Assembly (NCBI GenBank): GCA_964017235.1
Contig: OZ024936.1
Span: 32,324,040-32,388,039 of the forward strand
DNA: 64,000 nucleotides
Source: Sabellastarte sp. h YS-2021
Lineage: Eukaryota > Annelida > Polychaeta > Sabellida > Sabellidae
Reading direction: 5' to 3'
Positions 36,201 through 48,200 of the stretch are shown here, piece after piece. The notes under the pieces are model-generated. The model saw nothing but the letters and a program-made list of their open reading frames with translations, was not told the DNA's origin and made no database searches. Numbering within the stretch: the first letter of the stretch is position 1; each line of letters starts with the position of its first letter. A program made the translations under genes and the position numbers.

Positions 36201-39200
36201 ATCCTCCCATGGCAGACTGAGTGCATCCACTGCTGTGGCCAGGAGATCTGGTACTGGTGACACAAACAGAGGCAACTTGTTGTTGAACCTCATGGCAAAT
36301 AGGTCTATCTAAGGCCGGTGCCACCTGCTGCATATAGCTTGGAAAACCTCTGGAAGAAGGGACCACTCTGTTTGAATGGTCTGGCCTAATCAGGATAGCT
36401 TGTCTGCTACCATGTTCAGCCGGCCCGGGATGTGTCGGGCTTTAAAAGTTACTTGATGTCTGGTACACAAGGTCAAGATTCTCCACAGTAGGGCACACAG
36501 TGGGCCCGACCTCATGCCTCCTTCCTTGTTTATGTATGACACTACTGTAGTGTTATCGGTTGCAACAAGTACTATCTTGTCGATACAGAGGTCTTGGAAC
36601 TCTTTCAAGTGCTAGAAAGACTGCTTTTAGTTCCAGATAGTTTATGTGTAGCTTCCTTTCTGGTAGGGACCAGGATCCTCTTGCAGTGCGTTTGTTTAAG
36701 TGAGCGCTCCACCCTTCTTTTGATGCGTCTGTAATGATTTGCAGAGCATATTTTATTGGGTGTAATCGTTGGCCTGTGAGAATGTTGTCTTCCTGTAGCC
36801 ACCATTGTAAGTGGGGATACAGGGACCTGGGAATTGGGATCACCTTTTCTAGTGATTCGGGTACCCTCCAGTTGTTTTTGAGATGCCACTGTATGGGTCT
36901 CATGTGTAGTCGGCCTAGGTGAACCTGCTTCTCTGTGGCTGTTAACAAACCTATTAGGGACATGAACTGCCGGTCCGGACAGGCCGGTAGTGACAGTATT
37001 TCTGCTATTTTGTTCTGAAGGTTGGTCCAGTGTTGGTCGGACCTGACCGGTCCTGAGGTCGAACTGGTAACCTACAAAATCGAAGATCTGCTTTGGTTCC
37101 AGTTCTGACTTTTCCAAATTCACCAGCCAACCAAGATTTTGGCATATTTTCACAAGATCCTGAGTGTGCTGGAGACAAGCCTGGCGGGATTTGCCTCTCA
37201 CCAACCAATCGTCTAGGCACTGGTGGATCCTTACACCCTTGTGTATGGCCATCAGTTTCCCCTCCTTTGCTACCACAGTGAACTCCAAGGGTGCTGTGGA
37301 CAGACCGAAAGGCAGAGCTTTGAACTGGTATGTCTGACCCTGGACGTGAAATGTCGGATATTTCCTGGACTGTCCCTGTATTGGTATATGGAAGTAGGCG
37401 CCCTTGAAATCTATTGAGGTGACCCACTCCCCTTGTTGGAGGGATGTCCTGATGGTATCCGGTGTCTCCATTTTGAATTTCTCCGCCTTAAGGAAAAGAT
37501 TTAGTTTGCTCAGGTCTAATATACAGTAGGTCTCCATTTGTTGTTGGGCTTTGGGACTAAAAATAGTTGGTTGAAAAATCCCAGAGATGTTTGGTTTTAT
37601 ACCAGTTCCACTGCATTTTTGTCTATAACCTGATGTAATGCCTCCAGCAGGTAGCTGTTCCTGTGGGAATTGACATAACAACTTATGACTGTGGGAGACC
37701 TTGTGAGTTTTGGCCGGTTCCGGAAGGTGAGGGTGTAACCCTCTTTCAAGATTTGAACAACTTTCGGACCGGCCCCCAAGTTTGCCAAAAGTTTTGAAGT
37801 CTGGCCCCGACAGGCAGATTTAAGGCAGCATTTCTGACATTGGTTACAGGATTGACACAAGACAACTGAGTGACACAAGAAACACTTTTCACATATTTTA
37901 ATTTGTGATTTCTGAAATAACAACCTGCTGACCTGGGACTTAATTCTCTCTTTTGGGAATGCCCGGGTGCAGAATGAACAGCTTGAACAACATGAGAGTT
38001 TACATTTAAACTTTGACAAGTGTCTAATGTCTGTCTTGTTGAAATATGGCTCCAGGCCAGCAGTCCTCTCTGTAACCTATCTATACAGTAATTGTCATTT
38101 ATAGGACTGCTGGCCCTTGTCTGGTCGCGATGAATAGCTGGAAGACTTCCCCTTGGGTTTCTTGTAGCTACTTTTCCCAATGTTCTTCCAAGCGGGTCTG
38201 TCACTGTTTGCATCCGACCTTTTATCTTACCTTTTCTCTGTATGCTCATATGGGTGGTACCGACCCTTACCCCTTGAGTGTGCAATTTTCTCTTCTGCCC
38301 GTTTGATGATACTATCCGAGAACAAAGTAGGGATGTGTGATGGAGCAGCCCTGAGTGCGGCTATTGTATCCGGCTTTTTGACACCTCCCATGACGTGGTT
38401 CAAATAAGAGTCTTTGCGGGCCAATGTCAGATTTCCCATAGAAATGAAAACAAAATCAGATAAGTGTTCCATTGTCTTGGCAGCTGCTTGGGTTATGCTG
38501 GCATTGAAATCCATAAGGAATTGGAGTTCATCCAAAGCAGAAGACACTTTTGCTGAACCTTTCCCTTTGCTTTCAGACCGGATAGTTTTCATCTGTTCCT
38601 GTATGTTTTGTTGCACTTTGAAGAGGCAACGATTGAAGCTGGCTGCTTGATTGCAGATAACAATGGCCTCCCTAGACGGCTTCTCCCATTTTCGCAGAGT
38701 TTACTGTGAAAGGCGACGCGATGCAGGTGGGGTAGATGTAAGGCCCGACTGTCTGGTGATTCTGCTAAAGCAACTATTCAACTTTGAGGCATCAGTACTC
38801 CAGGTGTTGACAGTTGATGAATCTACTTTGTGGTCAGAATAAAGTCCATACCACCTTGATTGAGATTTTGCCGGCCTCAGGAATTGATCCTTCAATAAGC
38901 CACCAGCCTCAGAGCTTCTTTTCAGATAACCTTTAGTCAGTGTCACATTTAACTTGCTGAGCTTTTTGCAAAGCCAGTCCTCTGTTGGCATAGTGACAGA
39001 AACCTTGCCGGGCAAAGGAACCTTGGGTCTGGAAAAGGGGTTGTCATCTGAGGGTGTGTTGGAGCTGTCTACATCAGGAATGTTGGTCCAACCCATGCAT
39101 GACCTAATGCCCCTCATGGTTTCCTGGTAGGTCTGTTTGGCAGAAGGTGTCTGGTCCAGTTCAGCAACAGTCTGATCAGCCGACAGTTCACCTTCCTCCA

Positions 39201-42200
39201 CGTATAAATCTACAGGTGGTCGGTCAGAGACGTCACTACCGGCCTCAGAACTGCAACTGGAAGCACTGTCCTTCCTGTGTCTGTGCAAATGAGGAGAGCC
39301 GGAGTCGGTAGGAACTGAAGATCTGGGTCGGTGAGAATGAGGTCGGTGATACATAAGCTGGCTAGTAGACTGATGCCTGGGGGCAGAGGAGTCGGTACCA
39401 GTGCACTCAGAAGTTTTGGGTCGGTGTCAGTCAGATGAAAGCTGGCTGGACGACTGATGCTTGACAGCAGAGGAGTCAGAACCAGTGCGCTTGGGTGAAG
39501 ATTCCTGTTGTTGAAGGTTGGATCTGAGCTGGCTGGAAGGCTGATGCAATGAAGCAGAGGAGCCCTGTCCAGTGCACTCTGAAGTAACAGTAGTCTCTTG
39601 AGCGAGCTGGCTGGCAGACTGATGCATAGTAGAGAAGTTCTGGCCAGTTGAAAGTCGGTTGAAAAAAAGGTTCAGTGTCTTTAGCAATGGTAGATGGAGG
39701 AGAATGGGTTGGTGTCACTATCACAGCAGATCAGAAGGTCAATTGGAAGGTCTTTGCTTCCAGGTAATTGAATCTGTCTGATCACGTCTGATCCAGTTCC
39801 TCCATTTTCTGGTCAGTAGCAGATTTTTCAACCATTTTCTTGGACTTAAAGGTAGATGGCTTGTCCATCTTAGGTTTCTTATCAGGAACAGAGTCCGGAA
39901 ATGGAAGAAATGGAAGCATTATCACTTACGGCTCCAATAACTGATATGGTAGCTGGGTCAACCAAAGTACCGTCCTTTGTAGGTGAAGACAGTTCTGCTT
40001 TCTTTGCATCCCTCTTTTCCTTTTTCAATTTGTAGGATGGAGTGGCGAGTTGTGCCTTCTGTTCAGTGGTCAATAATAAGCAGAACGTACATTCCTTAGC
40101 TGGAGTTTCAACACATGTGTCCTTCCCCTTTCCTTTCTCACAACAGAAGGAATGGCCATCAAAGCTAGCCATGACATGGCCGCAGTTACCCCTTTTTTGC
40201 CCTGGAGATGACATGATGTTCTATAATTACAGTAATATCCGTTTAAGTTTTTGAAATACTTAAAAACACAAAATTCTGGCAGTAAACTTCAAACAAGAGG
40301 AGAGTGCCCGTTCAGCTGACTGAGTGTATTTGATTTGTGAAGGTGATAATGAGAGGAAAGCATAATTATCAGGGAAAGTGCTGTACAGAAGTACAGTACA
40401 GTAAATGGTAATTGAACAGCATGTTTGAAAGAAATTCCGAAGCTGACAGAAGAAAAGGACCAAAAAGTTGTGCCCTGCAAATGGTATTATGAAGGAAAGT
40501 AACAAGGTAACTGTTTAAGTGTAAAAAGTAGGTTAAAACATATTTAAAGAAATACTGCAAATGCAATATCCTCGTTCCACCTTGAAGAAGGGGTCCAAGG
40601 TCAAATCCAACCACACAAAAAACATTCCCAGCCCATGATTTCCTATAGGTTGGTTACTATCCCAAACCTCTAGGACCAATAATAAGCGAGTTATAAGCAC
40701 TTTTAAGTTTGGCTGTCCTCATTTGACCTAGAAGGAGGGGTCCAAAGGTCAAATCTGACCACACCAAAAGAATCCCAGCCCATGATTTCCTATATGTTGG
40801 TTTACCATCCCAAACTTCTAGGACCATTAATAAGTGAGTTATAAGCACTTTTAAGTTTGGCTATCCTCGTTTGACCTTGAAGGCAGGGTCCAAGGTTAAA
40901 TCTGACCACACCAAAAGATTCACAGCCCATGATTTCCTATAGGATGGTTTACCATCCCAAACCTCTAGGACCAATAATAAGCAAGTTATAGGCACTTTTA
41001 AGTTTCGCTATCCTTGTTTGACCTTGAAGGAGGGGTCCAAGGTCAAATCCGACCACACCAAAAGAGTTATAAGGACTTTTAAGTTTGGCTATCCTCAATT
41101 GACCTTGAAGGAGGAGTCCAAGGTCAAATCTGACCACACCAAAAGAATCCCAGCCCATGATTTCCTATATGTTGGTTTACCATCCCAAACTTTTAGGACC
41201 ATTAATAAGCGAGTAAAAGGCACTTTTAAGTTTGGCTATCCTTGTTTGACCTTGAAGGCAGGGTCCAAGGTCAAATCCGACCACACCAAAAGATTCCCAG
41301 CCCATGATTTTCTATAGGTAGGTTTTCCATTCCAAACCTCTAGGACCAATAATAAGTGAGTTATAAGCACTTTTTACTTTGGGTATCCTCGTTTGACCTT
41401 GAAGGAGGGGTCCAAGGTCAAATCAACAGATTCCCAGCCCATGATTTCCTACATGTCTGTTTACCATCCCAAACCTCTAGGACCAATAATAAACGAGTTA
41501 TAAGCATTTTCAAGTTTGGCTATCCTTGTTTGACCTTGAAGGAGGGGTCAAAGATCAAATCTGACCACCAAACGATTCACAGCCCATGATTTCCTACAGG
41601 TTGGTTTACCATCCCAAACCTCTAGGACCAATAATAAGAGAGATATAGGCACTTTTCATGACTGACAAAGAAACACCTGTGGCAGCCATCTTGTTTTTCA
41701 AAATGAGGCCAAAAATATTCCCAGGCAACATGTTATGGTTATTAATATATCCTGCAAACTTGAGAAGGCTAGCTATAATATTATTTTTTCGTTAGAGCAG
41801 TAATGGCGAAATCTCTCTACACACTGCGGCTATCCAGTGGATACAATGATTTACTCAACAGTGAGAACCTGAAAGTAGCTATTGCTCAGCTATGCCATGA
41901 CATACAGGTCTGCAATTTCACTATGTTATAGCTGACCAAAAATTATGTGAATAACATATTTAAACAAAATACTCTAAATGCAATAGTTTTCAAGTTACAA
42001 CTGATTTACTCAATAGTGATAACCTCAAAGTAGCTATTACTCAGCTATGCAATGAGCTACATGTCTGAATTTTTACTATGTTATAGCTGACCCAAAAGTA
42101 GGTGAACAACATATTTAAGCAAAATACTGTAAATGCAATAGTTTTCAAGTTACAACTGATTTACTCAATAGTGAGAACCTGAAAATAGCTATTACTCAGC

Positions 42201-45200
42201 TATGCCATGAGTTGTAGGTCTGTAATTTTACTATGTTATAGCTGACCCAGAAGGAGGTGAACAACATATTTTAACAAAATACTCCAAATGCAATCTTTTT
42301 CAAGTTACAAATGATTTACTCAACAGTCAGTACCTGAAAATAGCTATTGCTCAGTTGTGCCATGAGCTACAGGTCTGTAATTTCACTATGTTATAGCTGA
42401 CCCAAAAGTATGTGAACAACATATTTTAACAAAATACTCCAAATGCAATATTTTTCAAGTTACAACTGATTTACTCAACAGGCAGTACCTGAAAATAGCT
42501 ATTGCTCAGTTGTGCCATGAGCTACAGGTCTGTAATTTCACTATGTTACAGCTGACCCAAAATTAGCTGAATAACATATGTACACAAATTTCTGTAAATG
42601 CAATAGTTTTCTAATTACAACTGATTTACTCAACAGTGAGAACTTCAAAGTACCTATTACTCAGCTATGCAATGAGCCACAGGTGTGGAACTTCACTATG
42701 TTATAGCTGATCCCAAAATAGGTGAATAACATATTGAAACAAAATACTCTAAATGCAATAATTTCCAAGTTATAAGCGATTTACTCAACAGTGATAACCT
42801 AAAAGTAGCTATTACTCAGCTATGCCATGAGCTACAGGTCTGAAATTTTACTATGTTATAGCTGACCCAAAAGTAGCTGAATAACATATTTATACGAAAT
42901 TCTCTAAATGCAATAGTTTTCCCAATTACAACTGATTTACTCAACAGTGAGAACTTCAAAGTACCTATAATTCAGCTATGCAATGAGCCACAGGTGTGGA
43001 ACTTCACTATGTTATAGCTGATCCCAAAATAGGTGAATAACATATTGAAATAAAATACTCTAAATGCAATAGTTTTCAAGTTATAAGTGATTTACTCAAC
43101 AGTGATAACCTAAAAGTAGCTATTACTCAGCTATGCCATGAGCTACAGGTCTGAAATTTTACTATGTTATAGCTGACCCAAAAGTAGCTGAATAACATAT
43201 TTATACGAAATTCTCTAAATGCAATAGTTTTCAAGTTACAAGTTATTTTACTCATGATGGAAGTTACTGAAAAGCCCAAAAGTAGCTATTACTCACTTAG
43301 CTATTGAGACAGACATCCAAGTTACCCACCATATTGTAGCTCTGAAAAAAGTAGCTGAATAACATATTTTAACAAAATGCTCTAAATGCAACACTTTTCA
43401 AGTTATAAGTGATTTAGTGCATGATTTCATGAATTTTAATGCATTAAAAATGATTAAAAAAAATTATTAAAAAAATAAGACAGATCCAGGTCTCACACTC
43501 ACACAAGAGAATCTACCTCTGGCCTAGTACATATATGCAAGATATGAGAGAAATCCCTGCAATAGTCACTGAGAAAATTGTGATACAGTGTTGAAATTTT
43601 CACACTTTTGGTGGGGGTACCTCCCTTGTAATGTCTCTAGCAAACAGACAAACAGACAGATTTACATGCCTTGAACAATTTTTCATCCTCGATAGATAAG
43701 GTATCTTTTAAAAAAACAGCATGTCTCTAGGCCTTGTAGTTTTGGAGGAGAAGATGTTCACGCGGACGCATACTCGTACGCCCATGCTGCAGAGTGACGA
43801 CATAATGTCAGCTGACTTGTCAGTCAGCTGACATAAAAACTCTGAAGCAAAATCTGTGTGCACTAGTTCATGCCAAACGAAAAAGATGCTATGACATCAC
43901 GCTGTCTAGACAGGAATGAAGTACGACACGCCATCTGGCGAGTGCACTAGTACTACGGACCGGCTGGCTGGTGGAAACACAGGATGTCTTTTTCTGACAT
44001 TTGGCGGGCCAGTCTGCGCTCACCGGATTAGCAATTATCCATTGGATAGGATGTATTAACGCAATAAAAACATATAATTCTAAGTATAATTGGACTTAAT
44101 AGTGCATAATCTCCTCTTTATAAGATGATTCTATGGTGCAACATATTAACCAAAACAGTCAGCCAATTTGAAAAATTTTGTTGTAATTTTAATTTTTATT
44201 AGATAAATACTTACCATATCCTGACCATAGCTATTTCTTGGTGCCATCCAACTCACTGGCCAACGTTGAGAAACGTTTTAAGCTACCTTAAGAAACCAGT
44301 GAGTGAGTGTGGACTAGGAAGCCCCCCAATGGTCATGTGACCACGCCAATAATAATTCATTGTTTTTGTTGCAAAGCTCACCCCTAGTAGTCTAGTACTG
44401 AATCCGCGGGGAGGCCGGGGGGGACTATCCTGGTCAGGAAATGGTAATTTATCTAATAAAAATTAAAATTACAACAAAATTTTTCAATTTTATTGCGAAA
44501 AATACACTTACCATTTCCTGACCATAGCTGAATGCAGCCTTCATGGATGGCGGGCAGTACTAGAAATACAGACCTAGTAACAACCACATGAACAGTAAAT
44601 AAAACACACCACAAGCATACAGGCATTCACACTCGGACTCACCTCAACCACGAGGAAGCCGGACTGCTGAGTAATGCTGTGGAAGTCATACTCCATATGT
44701 TGATACCGTTCACACCACCACCTCTAAACTCATGAAACAGCAAACTAACAGCTAACAAAACGGTCTATTTACAGCTGTACAAACACCTCAGAACACATCT
44801 GAAAACACAAGAAGCCAAATATAAGAACCTAAAACAAATACAGGCTTCAAAATAACATATTCCAAGTACAATGACATTATAATAACAAAATATTACTAAT
44901 GACATTACCTATTAACAATTTACAATATGTTGAGCCGCAACTACAGGCCCAATCTTCATAACATCACCATTATGCCAGCACAAATCTTTGAGGTAAAAAT
45001 TTGTGAAAGTAGAATGGCTTCTCCAAAAACAGCAAGTCATAATCTCATCCAAAGCAACTCCTCCCTTAAAAGCCAAAGAGGCAGCCAAAGCTCTAACCTC
45101 ATGTGCCTTGACTTGGGAAACAGTTTGAACTTCCTGATCAGACTTTTGATATGCCAAAATGATAGACTGCTTAATCCAAGATGATATAGTAGCCTTTGAA

Positions 45201-48200
45201 ATATCTTTTGAGTAGCCCTCTTTAATAGCTACAAAAGAAGTTTCTTGCCTTTCCTCAGATCTTTTGTCTTATCAAGGTAATATCTGAAAGACCTGACTGG
45301 GCAAAGAGACCTATCTTGCACCAAAGATGGATCCAATGTGGGTTTCAAAGCAGGAATAACCACATGTTGAATAGCCAAGGGTCCCTCCGAAGCCAACTGA
45401 TTTTTGGCTAGGAAAGCAGTTGAAGGTGAAAAAGTAACTTGTGACCAATCCCTTTTCCGACTGAAGGAGTCAAAAGTCCAAGCATGAATTTCGCTACGCC
45501 TCTTGCCAGAAGCCAAAGCCAACAAGAAAACTGTCTTAAAAGTCAAAATCTTAAGATCAGCCTTTGCCAAAGGTTCAAAAGGTGGTCGAGTGAGGGCCAG
45601 TAACACCAGCGACAAGTCCCAATTGGGAATAGATCTATTTGCTGAAGGTCTGTCCCTATGAAAGCTAGCAATCAAACGATTCAAATCCAAGCTTTGAGAA
45701 ACCATATTACCTGCAGAGCCCAACCCATCTGCTACTGAAGTTCTGTAACCCGCAATAGTTCTGGGGCCGGTTTCACAAAGGGTCTCAGACTTAGGCTAAG
45801 TCAGGGACTTAAATCCGAGTCATTTGTCTTTGCCAAGTCCTGGACTTAAATGGATTTCACAAAGGGTGACTTAGCGAAGTCCAAGCTTGTCATATAACCA
45901 CAGTGGTTTTCTATGTCATATGACCCTTTATTTCTACTCAAAATATTTTAGTGGTAACATATATCCCTTGTTTAGCTCATTTTATCTTTGAAAAAATGCT
46001 GTATTTTTAAATGGGAAACCTTATAATCACAGACATGTCCAGAGAATAATTTAGGGAGGTGTTCTATATATTTATTCTTTATTTTCAAGCATTTTTGAAG
46101 TGAGAAAAATATATGGCGGCCATATTTAAGCCTTTGTTTACAAAAGTTAAGCCCACTCTTGGGTAGACTTAGCTAAAGCCTAGACTTAGCAGCTCTGTGA
46201 AATCCTCCAAGTCTAAGATCACAGACTTAGCCTCATTTTAAGACAAAAGTCTTCAATTTAAGTCTAAGTCTGGGCTAAGTCCTTTTGTGAAATCGGCCCC
46301 AGGGTTTCAAGTTCTTGTCAGTAAAGAGATAATTAAAAAAATCAGCTATTTGAGGAATAGTTGGTTTAGTGACATCCACCTGATTCTCCTGGGCCCACTT
46401 TTGAAATATGGCCCACCTTGAATCATACACTCGTCTTGAGGATTCTCTCTGAGGTGCCTTAATTCTATCTGCCACCTCATCAGAGAATCCTCCTTGACCT
46501 TCTTGAATGAGTCCAGATACCACGCATGTAGGTTCAGATACTCCAGATTCTTGTGAAATCTGAGACTGAAGGGTTGCTTCAGGAGATTGTGCACTTGAGG
46601 AAGCCTCAGTGGAATCTTGGCTGACAATTCCACCAGATCCCAAAACCAAGGCATCCCCGGCCACCCTGGTGCTATCACAATGACCCTGCACCTGTAGGTG
46701 ATCATTTTCTGAACTAACTGGGGAAGGATGGCTACTGGACAAAAAGCATAGGCGTCCAGAGCCTCCCAAGAGATGTTCAATGCATCTATCTGCCAGGCCT
46801 TGTCGTCTGGGACAGGAGACACGTAGGTTGGAAGTTTGGCATTCAAGCTGGTGGCAAACAGATCCACCATTGGCTTGTGCCAAACTTGGCAAATTTCTTG
46901 AAAGATCTGAGGATGCAAAGACCACTCTGTCTGAATGGCCTTGTCCCTCCTGGACAGGGAATCTGCTATTACATTGAGATTCCCTGGGATATGTCTGGCT
47001 CTTATATGGATCTCCCTGGCATTGGACCATGCCAGAATTCTCCACATCAAAGCACACATTTCGAAGGAGTGAGTGCCTCCTTCCTTGTTGATATATGAGA
47101 CCACAGTTGAGTTGTCTGAAGAAACCAACACTATTTTTTGCCTTAATTGTCTTGAAAATGTTTCAGGGCTAGAAAAACAGCTTTCAGTTCCAAAATATTG
47201 ATATGCAAGTTTCTTTCTGATTGCTGCCAGACCCCACTTACAGTACAATTGTTCAAGTGGGCCCCCCCAACCCTTCTCTGATGCATCTGTGAACATCAGC
47301 ATATTGTGTTCTTTCTGATGCAGATTCGAACCCTTGAGTAAGTTCCGAGGATCCATCCACCAAGCCAGATGGTCCTTTATCAACTGAGAAATTGGGACTA
47401 CCTTGTCCAAGGACTGGGGAAACTGCCAGTTGGTCTTCAGAAACCACTGAAACGGTCTCATATGGATCCGACCCAAAGGAACTGTTTTCTCCATGGAAGC
47501 CATGACCCCAATTAGTGACATGAGCTTCCTTGGAGTAGTAGAGTGACCTTGGAAAATGGAAACTGCCAGAATTCTGAGTTTGTCTAGTTTCTTTTGATTT
47601 GGGTACACTAAACCTTCTCTAAGGTTGAACCGATAACCCAGAAACTCAAGATCTTGAGTTGGTTTGAGTTCCGATTTTTTCAAATTGACAATCCAACCCA
47701 ACTTTTCGACTAGATTGACCAATTTTTGAAGGTCCCGAGCACAAGACTCTGGATCCTTGGATCTCACCAGCCAATCGTCCAAATACTGATGGATTCGAAC
47801 CCCCTGTGAAAGTGCTATGAATTTGACCTCTTTCACAACTCGAGTGAACTCCAAAGGAGCAGTCGCTATCCCGAAGGGTAGGGCTCTGAACTGATAAGCC
47901 TGACCCTGTACATGAAAGTGCAGATATTTTTGAAACTTTTGGTGTATGGGTACATGAAAATAAGCATCGGTAAGGTCTATCGAAGCCACCCACTCGCCTG
48001 CTTGAAGAGAAGCCCGAATGACATCTGCAGTTTCCATTTTGAAGATGGGAACATGCAAAAAGGTATTTACAACACTGAGATCTATTACTGATCGCCATTT
48101 GTTTTCTGGTTTTGGAACCAGAAACAAATGACTGTAGAATCCGAGAGAGTTCTTGTTTTTAACCGGAACCACTGCCCTCTTTTGAACCATTTGTTGAACC

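Larger units (their letters stand above)
34135..44069 (-). mobile_element. DIRS-like retrotransposon, element 5, with nested tandem arrays
   Basis: ITRs at 34135-34380 and 43865-44069, ICR at 34436-34530. Minus-strand order: gag (40214-38227), Cys-rich/RT (38285-36965), RNase H (36963-36390), methylase-like (36366-35647), recombinase (35537-34893). Its 5' leader is expanded by a foreign block (about 40250-43860) with 147 bp and 155 bp tandem arrays, which accounts for most of its ~9.9 kb size. Recombinase catalytic residues are intact; other ORFs are frameshifted. Confidence 0.85.
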
